The notes beneath the pieces were generated by a model. It ran no database searches. It was given only the letters and a program-made list of their open reading frames with translations, and had not been told where the DNA came from. A DNA stretch of 64,000 nucleotides from Candidatus Binataceae bacterium (lineage in GTDB: Bacteria; Desulfobacterota; Binatia; Binatales; Binataceae), in contig DASRHP010000009.1 of NCBI GenBank assembly GCA_035650475.1, positions 548,545 to 612,544 on the forward strand, in the 5' to 3' direction. Shown here piece after piece: positions 1-9,037 of this stretch. A program made the position numbers and the translations under genes. Numbering within the stretch: position 1 is the first letter of the stretch; the number at the start of each line of letters is the position of its first letter.

Positions 1-3000
1 GCGGCGCCGCCCGCTTCGCTGCTGCGCCGCGCTCGGCCGCGATTGCCTCGCGTACGCGCGCGCATTCGGAGCTCATCCGCTCGAACATCGCGCGCGCTTC
101 GTCGGCCCGCTCTGCCCGTGTCGCCTGCTCGACCGCACTGCACAGCTCCTGCAAGCGCTTGGCCCCGAGCCCCGCGGCGCTGCCCTTGAGCCGATGGGCC
201 TGGATGCCGGCGGTCTTCAGGTCGCCGCGTTCCAGGGCTTCGCTGATTTTTTGGACTCCTGCCGGCGCCTCGGCGTCGAACAAGTCGAATAACTCCGCCA
301 GCAGATCCGCGCCTTCGGCGCGCAACTCCTCGAGCGTGGCGCAATCGAGCGCGGGCTCGGTCTCTTGGGCTGGATGCGATTGCATAGCGACCTCCACATT
401 CGCTGATGCCGTCAGCGCTGCGCTTTGGGCGAGCGCCGTCGGCTGCGATCCGTTGTGCGTGATTTGCCGCATCGCCGGCTCTGCGCCGGCGGGTGGCTCC
501 GATTCCCCCTGCGGTTGCAGGTTAAAGACTCGCCCCAGCACGGCCGCCAGCTCCTCGGCCTTCACCGGCTTGCTCAGGTAATCGTCCATCCCGGCGGCGA
601 GGCATTTTTCGCGATCGCCGGCGAGCGCGTGCGCAGTCATCGCGACGATCCTGGTCCGCCGCTTCGCGTGCTCGCGCCGGCGAATCTCGCGCGTCGCCTG
701 GTAACCGTCCATCTCCGGCATCTGGCAGTCCATCAGGACCACGTCGTAGGGCACGTGCAGGACGGCTTCGAGCGCCTCGCGCCCGTTGGCGACCGTGTCG
801 GCCTGGATGCCGAGCTTTCTTAGTTGCAGCCGCGCCAGCTTCTGGTTGATCGGGTTGTCCTCGGCGACCAGCGCGCGCAGCTTGCGCGCGGCCAGGGCGC
901 GGGCGACCTCGCCGGTCGCCCACGGTGCGGGCCCCGGCGCAGACGCCGCTTGGCGAGGCGTGCGGCGCTCTTCGCTCTGTGCGATCGCGGTTGCAAGCTC
1001 GTTGTAAAGGGGCGATTGCTGGAGGGGCTTCGTCAGCCAGGCGCTGATCTCGACGCCGCGCAGACGCCCGGCGAATTCGCTCATCGGCCCCGCCGACGAG
1101 ATGACGATAATGGGGATTTTCGCGATCGCCGGGTCGTCGCCGATTCGGCGGGCGAGCTCGATGCCGTCGGTGCCCGGCATGACGAGGTCGATGAGCGCGG
1201 CGTCGAACCGCTCGCCGCGTGCCGCCGCGCGCAGCGTCTCGAGCGCGGTCTCGGCGTCGGCGGCCGTCGCCGGCGCCATCCCCCACGCCGCGATCTGGCG
1301 CGCGAGAGCTTCGCGGCTGTCTGCGTCATCGTCCACGATCAGCACCCGCCGGCCTGCCATCGCGGGGAACGGTTCCGGCGCGCTGCGCACGCTTTTGGCC
1401 TGGCGAGCAAAGCGCGCGGTGAAGAAGAAAGTCGAGCCGTGGCCTGGCTTGCTCGTCACCCCCACGCTGCCATGCATCCGCTCCACCAGCGCGCGCATGA
1501 TCGACAGGCCGAGCCCGGTGCCGCCGAACTGTCGCGTGGTCGAGGCGTCAACCTGGCTGAAGGGCTTGAAGAGCAGCGGCAGTTTCTCCTCGGCGATGCC
1601 AATTCCGGTGTCGCGCACCTCGAAGCGCAGCAACGCGTCGGACGCGCTCTCGCTGACTTTGCTGACGTGCACCGCGATTTCGCCGCGTTCGGTGAACTTG
1701 ACCGCGTTGTCGAGCAGGTTTAGCAGCGCCTGGCGCAGGCGGCCGGGATCGCCGCACAGCAGGCGCGGTGTGTCAGGATCAAGCGACACGCTCAGCGCGA
1801 GTCCCTTGTGGCGCGCGCGTTCGGCCACCATCTCGGCCGCAGCTTCGACCACCGCCGTCAGCTCGAAGTCGATCTCCTCGAAAACCAGGCGGCCGCTGGC
1901 GATGCGGGAAAAATCGAGGATGTCGTTGACGATGCCGAGCAGCGCCTCGCCGCTGTCGCGCACGTCGCGCACGTACTCCAGCTGCTCGGGGCCAAGCGGC
2001 GTGTCGAGCAACAGCCCGGTCATCCCGATGATCGAATTGAGCGGCGTGCGGATCTCGTGGCTCATGTTGGCAAGGAAGTTCTCGCGGGCCTGTGCGGCGG
2101 CCAATGCGGCGTCGCGCGCCGCGGTCAGCTCGGCCTCGATCCGCTGGCGCTCGCCGATGTCGCGCGCGATCACCGACACCGCGACCAGTTGCCGTTCGGC
2201 GTCGAAGATCGGCGAGGCGACCACCGAGACGTCGAGGCTGGCGCCGTCCTTGCGCAGCCAGCGAGTTTCGTAGCGCAGGCTTTCGCCGGACTTGCGCAGG
2301 CGAGCAAAATGAGCGTCGAACTCGCCGCGCAAGTCGAGCGGCACCAGCAGCTTGGCGCTGCGCCCGACGACTTCGGCGGCCGCATAGCCGAACAGCCGCT
2401 CGGCCGCCGCATTCCAGGTGCTGATCCTCAGGTCGGGTCCGACGCTGTAGATCGCGTCACCCGAAGAGTTGACGATCGCGGCCAGCAGCGAGCGTTCGCG
2501 CTCGGCGCGCCGGCGCTCGGCGATGTCGCGCGCGCTGATCACCACCCCGCGCACCTTGCCCTCGGGGTCGCGATAGACCGCGGCGTTGAGCGAGACCGCC
2601 AGCGCCTCGGTGCTCTTGGTCAGCAGGTCGAGTTCGGCCTCGCGCACCGCGCCCTTCGCCAGCGCCTCCTCGACCAGCCGGCGCGCGCGCTCCGGATCGA
2701 TAAAAATCGAGGGCAGTTCGATACCAATCAGCTCGTCGCGCGAATAGCCGGTCAAGCGCACTGCCTGCTCGTTGACGTCGATCAGTATGGCGTCGGAGTC
2801 GCTGACCAGCAGCGCGTCGAGCGAAGCCTCGACCAGGCCGCGGGTGTAGGCCTGCGCCTCGCGCAGCGCGTGCTCGATCTCCTTCTGGCGCGTGATGTCA
2901 CGGGCGACCCCGGCGGTGCCGGTGATGTTGCCGGCGGCGTCGTAGGTTGGCGAGATCACCACCCACACGTCGAACCATTCGCCGTTGCGCCGGCGCCGGC

Positions 3001-3712
3001 GTTGTTCGTAGGCCGTTGGGCGCCCGTTCGCGAGCACGCGCGCCGCTTCCGCGCGGACCTGCGCGAGCCCCTCGTGGGGGACGAACAGGTCGAAGCCCCG
3101 GCCCAGCGCCTCGTGCGCGCTGTAGCCGTAAAGCTGTTCGGCGGCGGGGTTCCAGCTCGTGATTTGTTCCTCGCGCGAGACGCTGATTATCGCGTCGTGC
3201 GCCGCGCGCACGATCGAGGCCAGCAGGTCGCGCTCGGCTTCGACCATACTGAGCTCGGTCATGTCGTACACGCTGACGGTCGCCGTTGGCTCGCCCGCCG
3301 CCGAGGCGGGGTCAAGACTGGCGCACGCCTCGACGATGCGCCGGCGTCCCTTGGCGGTGATCGCTGCCGTGCGGAAGTGGTGAACCGCGCCGCCGAAGAC
3401 CAGTGCGGCCGCACCTTTGACCGCCTCACGGAACTCGGGGGCGACGAAATCGAGTAGCGAGCGGTCGCGCGCCTGCTCGACGCTGTCGAGTTCGGCCCAC
3501 GCGGCGCCAGCGGCGTCGACGTCGCGAATGAGCAGCTGCTGGTCGACCGTAACCGTGCATACCGGCGTACCCACGATCAGCGGTCGCGCCGCCTCTTCCG
3601 CCAAGCGCATCCATTCGCCGGTCGGTCGCCGGTGCGGGCCTGTGGCGGCTTCGCGCACGCTTGCGGCGGCGCGCGTTTCGTCATCGCCGATGCTCGATCG
3701 GAACTGGCCCAT
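1..3712 (-). CDS. Hybrid sensor histidine kinase (PAS x4, HisKA, HATPase, REC x2, Hpt), C-terminus cut by window edge
   Basis: Reads from ATG at 3712 off the left edge, so about 1237 residues are visible and the true end is not. No membrane segment is seen, so it is probably a cytosolic multi-step phosphorelay sensor. Order: a divergent PAS-like N-terminus (about 45-160), three clear PAS domains (about 170-540), a HisKA H-box SHEIRTPLN with His about 552, then an HATPase with an N-box and DTGIGI and GTGLGLS glycine boxes. Two receivers follow: one starting near residue 785 (VDDD, then IDLVMPG) and one near 943 (AEDNPINQK, then MDCQMPEMDG). Last is an Hpt domain with HRLKGSAAGLGA, His about 1173. 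Such proteins pass phosphate His-Asp-His-Asp to a partner regulator, which is not visible here. No strong ribosome site precedes the ATG. No in-frame stop was found in my translation. Confidence 0.93.
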   Translation of the reverse strand, partial: MGQFRSSIGDDETRAAASVREAATGPHRRPTGEWMRLAEEAARPLIVGTPVCTVTVDQQLLIRDVDAAGAAWAELDSVEQARDRSLLDFVAPEFREAVKGAAALVFGGAVHHFRTAAITAKGRRRIVEACASLDPASAAGEPTATVSVYDMTELSMVEAERDLLASIVRAAHDAIISVSREEQITSWNPAAEQLYGYSAHEALGRGFDLFVPHEGLAQVRAEAARVLANGRPTAYEQRRRRRNGEWFDVWVVISPTYDAAGNITGTAGVARDITRQKEIEHALREAQAYTRGLVEASLDALLVSDSDAILIDVNEQAVRLTGYSRDELIGIELPSIFIDPERARRLVEEALAKGAVREAELDLLTKSTEALAVSLNAAVYRDPEGKVRGVVISARDIAERRRAERERSLLAAIVNSSGDAIYSVGPDLRISTWNAAAERLFGYAAAEVVGRSAKLLVPLDLRGEFDAHFARLRKSGESLRYETRWLRKDGASLDVSVVASPIFDAERQLVAVSVIARDIGERQRIEAELTAARDAALAAAQARENFLANMSHEIRTPLNSIIGMTGLLLDTPLGPEQLEYVRDVRDSGEALLGIVNDILDFSRIASGRLVFEEIDFELTAVVEAAAEMVAERARHKGLALSVSLDPDTPRLLCGDPGRLRQALLNLLDNAVKFTERGEIAVHVSKVSESASDALLRFEVRDTGIGIAEEKLPLLFKPFSQVDASTTRQFGGTGLGLSIMRALVERMHGSVGVTSKPGHGSTFFFTARFARQAKSVRSAPEPFPAMAGRRVLIVDDDADSREALARQIAAWGMAPATAADAETALETLRAAARGERFDAALIDLVMPGTDGIELARRIGDDPAIAKIPIIVISSAGPMSEFAGRLRGVEISAWLTKPLQQSPLYNELATAIAQSEERRTPRQAASAPGPAPWATGEVARALAARKLRALVAEDNPINQKLARLQLRKLGIQADTVANGREALEAVLHVPYDVVLMDCQMPEMDGYQATREIRRREHAKRRTRIVAMTAHALAGDREKCLAAGMDDYLSKPVKAEELAAVLGRVFNLQPQGESEPPAGAEPAMRQITHNGSQPTALAQSAALTASANVEVAMQSHPAQETEPALDCATLEELRAEGADLLAELFDLFDAEAPAGVQKISEALERGDLKTAGIQAHRLKGSAAGLGAKRLQELCSAVEQATRAERADEARAMFERMSSECARVREAIAAERGAAAKRAAP

Positions 3713-3828
3713 CCTGACAGCGCCGCTTGTAGAGTGGCCCGCATACAGGCGGTGCAAGAAGGGGACCGCGCGGGCAAATGCAATCGCATAGCGATCCGCG
3801 TCTCTGTCCCCCGCGCAGGAGCCGGCAA

Positions 3829-4980
3829 ATGGGCCGCGTGATACCGATACCCGTCCGCTTTGCGACATGTATCAGCACCGATACGGGGGCGCCGCTTCAC
3901 ATTGGCCGCCAACCGCAGCATGATGGAGTCGCGCGACTCGCTGATTCAGCCCTGTCCGGGCGCGGACGGCGCGTGCGGAGAAAGCCGTTGGCAACCACCA
4001 CCGTCGTGACGCCGCTGCGCAGCCGGACCCGCCCGCGGCGGTCGGCAGCCGTTTCGGCGCGCGCGCAGCTGGAATGGCTGCTGCGCGATCGGTTGCGCAA
4101 GTTCATGGCGCTGCTGCCGGCGGTCCTCGCCGAAGACGGCGCCGACCCGGTTCATGACCTGCGCGTATGGAGCCGGCGGCTGCAGCAGGTCATCGTCGCG
4201 CTGTCGCCCGCGCCGATGCCCGAGGCGGCGCGCGCGATGGTGCGCGAGGTCAGGCGGGCGCGCCGCGCGCTCGGCGTATGGCGCGACTGCGACGTGCTGC
4301 TCGAGCTGCTCGAGCGCAAGCTGCGCCGCCTGCGCAACCCGGCCGAGCGGCGCGCGTGGGAAAGGGTCCGCAGCTTTGCGCTCAAGCGGCGCGAGCGCGA
4401 GATACGCCGCGCGCGGCGCAAGCTCGCCAAGCGCAAGCTCTTCACACTCGCCCAGAGCGCGCGGCGGCTGACGGAGCAGGCGTGGCCCGGCGCCGCCGAC
4501 GGCGCGCCTGACGTGACCGCGATGCTGGCCGCGGCGGTGAGCGAGGGCTACGCGCGATGGCGCGCCGCGCTCGCCCGCGCGCGCCAGACGCTCGCCGCCT
4601 CGGATGTCCACGCCTTCCGCATCGAAACCAAACGCCTGCGCTATCGAATCGAACTGATGCGCGATCTCGGCGACGCGGAGGCCGAGCCGGCGCTCGCCGG
4701 CCTGCGCGCGCTCCAGGACGCGCTCGGCCGGTGGCACGATCACCGCGAGCTGGCGCAGCTGGCGGCCGAGGCGCTCGCCGACCCGGCCTTTCTGCTCGAA
4801 CAGCCGCGCGTGGCCGGCACCGTGCTGCGCAAGCTGGCGCGCGACCACGCGGCGCAGGCGCAGCGTATCCATCGTCTGCTCGAAGCGACGCACGCGGGGC
4901 TCGACGCGTCGGCGCTCAATCAGTGGATAGTACGCCGCTGCGCCGCGCCCGCCGCCGCCGGCGGCGTTCCTGCGGATTAA
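3829..4980 (+). CDS. CHAD domain protein
   Basis: 383 residues. CHAD proteins are helical, carry conserved His and basic residues, and bind polyphosphate or related anions. Both family hallmarks are visible: VHDLRVWSRRLQ in the first half and VHAFRIETKRLRYR in the second, each starting with the conserved His in an amphipathic basic helix. The frame is open from an upstream ATG at 3778, but ATG 3829 is preferred because AGGAG (3817-3821) sits 7 bases before it, while 3778 has no ribosome site. The first 60 or so residues are Arg-rich with no recognised fold, so a still later start (TTG near 3988) cannot be excluded. It stands alone, divergent from the histidine kinase. Substrate is unknown. 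Confidence 0.88.
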   Translation: MGRVIPIPVRFATCISTDTGAPLHIGRQPQHDGVARLADSALSGRGRRVRRKPLATTTVVTPLRSRTRPRRSAAVSARAQLEWLLRDRLRKFMALLPAVLAEDGADPVHDLRVWSRRLQQVIVALSPAPMPEAARAMVREVRRARRALGVWRDCDVLLELLERKLRRLRNPAERRAWERVRSFALKRREREIRRARRKLAKRKLFTLAQSARRLTEQAWPGAADGAPDVTAMLAAAVSEGYARWRAALARARQTLAASDVHAFRIETKRLRYRIELMRDLGDAEAEPALAGLRALQDALGRWHDHRELAQLAAEALADPAFLLEQPRVAGTVLRKLARDHAAQAQRIHRLLEATHAGLDASALNQWIVRRCAAPAAAGGVPAD

Positions 4981-5025
4981 AGGAGAAGCCGCGGGCGCCG
5001 CTAGCGCGCGAGCGGCGACGACCGG

Positions 5026-5244
5026 GTGGCGAAGCTTATGCTGGCGTCACGGCTGCAAGCGGCGATACACGTGGGTGAGCTGGCGAACTGCCGCGCTTCG
5101 ATCAGCGAGTCCGGCTATGCGTCGTTCGGTGCGCGGGTGAGCGAGCACGATGACCTCGCGCTCGCGCTGGCGCCGGCGCTGTGGTGGCTCACCGGCGACG
5201 CTGCTCACAACGCCTGCACGCTCGAGCCGCTGCCCTGCGGGTGA
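5026..5244 (+). pseudogene. Fragment resembling the C-terminus of a phage terminase-like (RNase H-fold) protein
   Basis: The 72-codon frame contains LQAAIHVGEL, then ISESGYASFGARVSEHDDLA, then LALAPALWW. As I remember it, intact proteins of this type end in a block of the form L..LQ..L..G.L, then K.SASGH.S..A..EGEHDDLVLALALA.WW, so the order and spacing fit if about 15 residues are lost between the two parts. EHDD would carry acidic residues of the nuclease fold. Nothing resembling the ATPase half is present upstream. Start and expression are doubtful; I read it as a relic of mobile DNA. The alternative is a chance frame in GC-rich DNA. Confidence 0.42.
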
Positions 5245-5254
5245 GCGTCAGGGC

Positions 5255-5446
5255 GCATCATACGTTCGCACCCTTTGCTCAATTGCATAATTCGCACAGG
5301 AGTCGGATGTCGCGTGCAGTATTGCTCGCGCCAAGCGCTATCGGGATCACGCGATCGAATTCCAGCCGCGCGCGCAAGCCGCATTTGACGCATTACCCGT
5401 AATCCTGTTGCCAAGCAAAAAGTCGAACTCTCTCGATATGTCCAAG
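5255..5446 (-). pseudogene. Decayed HNH endonuclease
   Basis: Read on the minus strand in one frame, the region gives ERVRLFAWQQDYG, a TAA stop (5395-5393), CVKCG, LEFDRVIPIALGASNTARDI, RLLCELCN, a TGA stop (5281-5279), then AKGCERM. Intact HNH proteins have the form V..RD.G.CV.CG, LEFDHVIP.S.GGSNT..N..LLC..CN..KG. Both zinc CxxC pairs survive, but the catalytic His of DHVIP is Arg and both flanks are closed by stops. The second stop is consistent with a CGA (Arg) to TGA change. It is no longer a functional gene. Confidence 0.72.
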
Positions 5447-5540
5447 ATCACCAGCAGCAACCGTCTTTAACATCCGCGCCCACGCCCTTACTCTCTTCCC
5501 TTTCTCCTCGTTTGGCCGCGGATATTAAACACGGTTGGTG

Positions 5541-6461
5541 CTAGTCGCGCTTCCCGTCGAGCAGCTTGAGCAGTGTGTGAACGGTCTCGGTGGCGGGCAC
5601 GCTCAGCCCGTGGCGGCGCGCCGCGCGCACGACCGCGCCGCTTATCGCGTCGTACTCCAGGCGCTTGCCGCGTTCGAGGTCCTGGAGCGTCGAGGTCTTG
5701 ATCTCGCCCGCATTGGAGAAGCCGCGCGCGAGGTTGTACAGCTTGTCCACGTCCTCGTCGCTGATCTTCGCGCCCTCCGCTCGTCCCACCATCGCGGTCT
5801 CTTCCATCAGCCGGCGGGCGAGCGCGGCGCCGTCAGGGTCGGCGAACATCACGCCCAGCGTGCAGCGCGCGAGCGCACTTATCGTGTTCGTGCTGTTGTT
5901 ACCCATCAGCTTGTTCCAGCGCACTGTCTTCAGATCGTTGGTCAGGCGGCCAAGGATGCGCGCGCGCCGGAAGGCCTCGGCGATGCGCAGGGCGCGCGGG
6001 GTCTCGCGTCCGTCGAGCTCGCCGAACTCGATGATGCCGAGCGCGGTATGGAGCAGGCGGCCGGGCGCGAGCAGCTCCGCGCCGACCCGTGCGTTGCCGC
6101 CCATTACCGACTCCGGCGGCAGAATCGTGCATAGCGCGGCCTCGTTTTCGACCCCGTTCTGGATCGTCATCACCGCGCCGCCCCCGGCGAGGCATCCGAC
6201 GATTTGCCGGCCGGCGTTCAGCGTGTCGTACGATTTGACGCAGAACAGGATCAGTTCGTAGGGGGCGAATTCGCGCGGGTTGTCGGTCGCGCGGAGCGCG
6301 AGATGAAAGTTGCCGTCGGGGCTCTGCACCTCGAGCCCGCGCTCGCGCAGCACGCGCAGGTTCTCGCCCCGCGCACAATAAAAGACGTCTTCGCCGGCCT
6401 GCTGGAGGCGCGCGCCGTAAAACAGCCCTACCGCGCCGGCTCCCATCACGAGGATCTTCAT
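5541..6461 (-). CDS. 2-dehydropantoate 2-reductase (ketopantoate reductase) family protein
   Basis: 306 residues, normal for the family. ApbA/PanE enzymes reduce ketopantoate to pantoate with NADPH on the way to coenzyme A, although many paralogues act on other 2-keto acids. The N-terminus MKILVMGAGAVGLFYGARL is a Rossmann nucleotide site. Further on are FCVKSYDT and TIQNGVENE, typical of the NADP domain, and RWNKLMGNNSTNTISAL, which carries the Lys and Asn of the substrate site. The start is set by AGGAG six bases before ATG 6461; the open frame upstream is not protein-like. The next gene upstream, coaE, is also in CoA synthesis, which supports a pantothenate role without proving it. Confidence 0.85.
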   Translation of the reverse strand: MKILVMGAGAVGLFYGARLQQAGEDVFYCARGENLRVLRERGLEVQSPDGNFHLALRATDNPREFAPYELILFCVKSYDTLNAGRQIVGCLAGGGAVMTIQNGVENEAALCTILPPESVMGGNARVGAELLAPGRLLHTALGIIEFGELDGRETPRALRIAEAFRRARILGRLTNDLKTVRWNKLMGNNSTNTISALARCTLGVMFADPDGAALARRLMEETAMVGRAEGAKISDEDVDKLYNLARGFSNAGEIKTSTLQDLERGKRLEYDAISGAVVRAARRHGLSVPATETVHTLLKLLDGKRD

Positions 6462-6612
6462 CGGCTGCTCCTGCGTCCGACTTGCGATGCGCGAATTGCC
6501 CGGCAGCCGTGCTGCCGCCCCGGTTTCGCGACACGCCGACACGCCCTCTCGGCGTCGGCGCTCCACGTCGCTGGTATCTCTTTTCGCCCCGCCGGCGCAG
6601 CGGGTCAAGCGA

Positions 6613-7224
6613 TCAGGCGGCGCGCGCGAGCGCCTCGCGCCACAAGCGCGTGACGGTTGCGCGCAGGTCGTCGAGCGTGCCGTCGTTGGCGATCACGATC
6701 GTCGCGTGCTTGCGCCGCTCGTCGTCGGAAAGCTGGGCGCGGATGCGCGCCTCGGTCTGCTCAGGCTTCATCCCGCGGTCGCGCTCGACCCGCTCGATAA
6801 CATGCTCGCGCGAGGCGACGACCAGCCAGATCTCGTCGAACAGGGGCTGCCAGTTCGCCTCGATCAGAATGGCCGCCTCAATCACGATCGGGCGCGTCTC
6901 GCCCGCGCGCCGCATCGCGGCCACCATCTCGCGCATCCGCGCGAACATTTTCGGATGCACGATCGAGTTGAGCCGCTTGAGCGCCGCGGGATCGCCAAAC
7001 ACGATCGGCCCGAGCTTGCGCCGGTCGATGGTGCGGTCGGGAGCGAGGATCTCCGCGCCGAAGGCGTCGATCAGGTCCTGGTAGGCGGGGCCGCCGGGCG
7101 CGTAGATCGCATGGCCGACCTTGTCCGCATCGATAATCGGCGCACCCAGCTCGGCCAGTATCTTCGCGGCCGTGCTCTTGCCCGAGCCGATCCCGCCGGT
7201 CAACCCGATCGTCAATTGCTTCAC
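6613..7224 (-). CDS. coaE: Dephospho-CoA kinase
   Basis: 203 residues, typical of CoaE, the last enzyme of coenzyme A synthesis, which phosphorylates the 3'-hydroxyl of dephospho-CoA with ATP. The P-loop GLTGGIGSGKST sits right at the N-terminus, followed by IIDADKVGH (base/substrate Asp) and IVHPKM. The LIEANWQPLFDEIW segment and RDRGMKPEQTEARI lid complete the pattern. The start is GTG 7224, giving the usual short lead-in VKQLTIGLTGG. The gene is 22 bases after the upstream ABC exporter and is probably co-transcribed with it. Confidence 0.95.
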   Translation of the reverse strand: MKQLTIGLTGGIGSGKSTAAKILAELGAPIIDADKVGHAIYAPGGPAYQDLIDAFGAEILAPDRTIDRRKLGPIVFGDPAALKRLNSIVHPKMFARMREMVAAMRRAGETRPIVIEAAILIEANWQPLFDEIWLVVASREHVIERVERDRGMKPEQTEARIRAQLSDDERRKHATIVIANDGTLDDLRATVTRLWREALARAA

Positions 7225-7246
7225 CGTTGCCGCTCCCGTGCGATTC

Positions 7247-9037
7247 TCAGCCTGCGGCTTCGCGTCCCCACGACTGAAGGTTGTAGAGGTAGCTGAAGAA
7301 GCCGCCTTGCGAAAGCAGCTCGCCGAAGGTTCCCTGCTCGGCAATTTGACCGTCGCGCAGGACCAGGATGCGGTCGGCGTTTTGGATGGTCGAGAGGCGA
7401 TGGGCGATGACAAGGGTCGTGCGCCCGCGCATCGCCTCGCGCACCGCCGCCAGCACCAGCGCCTCGGTCTCGGCGTCGAGCGCGCTGGTCGGCTCGTCCA
7501 TCACGAGGATCGGAGCGTCGCGCAGCAGCGCGCGCGCAATCGTCACGCGCTGTGCCTCGCCTTCGGACAGGCTGTGGCCACCTGGGCCGACGACTTCGTC
7601 GAGCCCGTTGGGCAGCCGCGCGATAACGGGATCGAGACGCGCCAGCGAAGCGGCGCGCTCTATTTCATGGGCGCTCGCGCCCGGGCGGCCGAGTGCGATA
7701 TTCGCGCGCATCGTGTCGTACAGCACCAGCGGCGGCTGCAACACCATCGCGACATTGCGCCGCAGCGACTCCAGCGTGAAATTCGCCGCGTCGTGCCCGT
7801 CGATTCGCACCTCGCCCGCCTGCGGCTCGTAAAAGCGCACCAGCAGGCTCGCCATCGTGGTCTTCCCTGCGCCGCTCGGCCCGACGATCGCAACCGTCTC
7901 GCCGCGCCGCGCGCGAAAGCTCACGCCCTTGAGCACCGGATGGCCGGCCTGGTAGGCGAACACGACATTGGCGAATTCGACGTCGCCTCCGGCGCGGCCG
8001 AGCGCGCGCGCGCCGGGGTGGTCTTTTATCTCGGGCTCGATTTCCAGCAGCTCCAGGCATCGGCGCAGGCCCGCGGCCGCAGCCTGCACCAGCCCGTAGG
8101 TCTGGAACATCTGGTTGATCGGCGCATAGAGCGAGGCGAGATAAGTGGCGAACACGATCAGGTCGCCGATCGTGAGCCTCCCATCGAGTACGTGCCGCGC
8201 ACCGATGTAGATCACCGCGGCGGTGCCGATTGCGATCAGCACGTTGACCGCGCCCGCGTACATCGTCTGCAAGGTGTACAGGCGCAGCGTCTCGCCGAGG
8301 CTGTCGCTGCTCGATTCGACGAACTCGCGGTACGACTCGGCCTCGCGGGTGAACGCCTGCACGACATGGATCGCGGCGAGCGAGCGGTGAGCGACGGTAT
8401 AAAGGCGGCTTTCCTTGACGCGCGCGAGGGCTGCGAGCCGCTCGATCGGGCGGCTCGCGGCCGCGATCAGGATCGCCAGCAGCGGCACCACCAGCAGAGC
8501 GGCCAGCGTAAGCTCGGTGTCGATCCGGACCATCACACAGAACATCGCAACCAACATCACGGTCGACGACAGCAGCGGGAACAGGCCGTTCATGGCGATC
8601 TGCTGGACCGAGAAGGCGTCGTACGCGATGCGCACCATCAGGTCGCCGATCCCGCGCCGACGATGGAACGAGAGCGAGAGTCGCTGCAGATGGTCGAACA
8701 TCTCGGCACGCAACTCGTTGACCATCCGCTGACCGATCGAAATGGAAACGTAATTGTTGAAGACGCTGACCAGGCCGAGCATCAGGTAGAGCGCAACCAG
8801 CCCGAGGCATGCCCATGCGAGCAGCGCCGTCGGCGCCAGGTCGAGCGCGCGCGCCGGAACCCACGCGCCGGCAAGCGGAGCGCCGCGCAGCACGTTGTCG
8901 ATCACGATCTTGAGCGGCCAGGGCTTGAGCACCTCCAGCCCTGCCGCCAGCACTACGCCGAGGATCGCGAAGGCAAGCCGCCCCAGATGCGGCCGCATCC
9001 GGCGCACGACCATGCGCAGCAGAGCCGGTGTGCTCAT
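7247..9037 (-). CDS. ABC exporter, fused permease and ATPase (MsbA type)
   Basis: 596 residues. A six-helix exporter domain occupies about 1-330 and an ATPase about 350-590. Visible motifs are Walker A GPSGAGKTT, Q-loop VLQPP, Walker B ILVMDEPTSALD and the H-loop IAHRLST. The signature is LSEGEAQR rather than the usual LSGGQ, an uncommon but tolerated form. Its ATG (9037) overlaps the TGA of the upstream glycoside-hydrolase/glycosyltransferase gene (TGATG), so the two are translationally coupled. That pairing suggests it exports or flips a glycan or glycolipid made by the upstream enzyme; the substrate itself is inference. Confidence 0.92.
   Translation of the reverse strand: MSTPALLRMVVRRMRPHLGRLAFAILGVVLAAGLEVLKPWPLKIVIDNVLRGAPLAGAWVPARALDLAPTALLAWACLGLVALYLMLGLVSVFNNYVSISIGQRMVNELRAEMFDHLQRLSLSFHRRRGIGDLMVRIAYDAFSVQQIAMNGLFPLLSSTVMLVAMFCVMVRIDTELTLAALLVVPLLAILIAAASRPIERLAALARVKESRLYTVAHRSLAAIHVVQAFTREAESYREFVESSSDSLGETLRLYTLQTMYAGAVNVLIAIGTAAVIYIGARHVLDGRLTIGDLIVFATYLASLYAPINQMFQTYGLVQAAAAGLRRCLELLEIEPEIKDHPGARALGRAGGDVEFANVVFAYQAGHPVLKGVSFRARRGETVAIVGPSGAGKTTMASLLVRFYEPQAGEVRIDGHDAANFTLESLRRNVAMVLQPPLVLYDTMRANIALGRPGASAHEIERAASLARLDPVIARLPNGLDEVVGPGGHSLSEGEAQRVTIARALLRDAPILVMDEPTSALDAETEALVLAAVREAMRGRTTLVIAHRLSTIQNADRILVLRDGQIAEQGTFGELLSQGGFFSYLYNLQSWGREAAG

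Larger units (their letters stand above)
4981..5540. other. 560-base region without an intact gene; contains two decayed gene fragments
   Basis: This is the only stretch over 300 bases with no intact gene. The left part carries a plus-strand fragment resembling the end of a terminase-like protein, and the right part a minus-strand HNH nuclease with in-frame stops; both are listed separately. Bases 5400-5540 are less GC-rich than their surroundings. No direct repeats, integrase or tRNA were noticed. Confidence 0.7.

Noticed and set aside
3577..3921. Minus-strand open frames upstream of the histidine kinase start
   Set aside because: They overlap the kinase N-terminus or the CHAD gene start in other frames and show no protein-like pattern.
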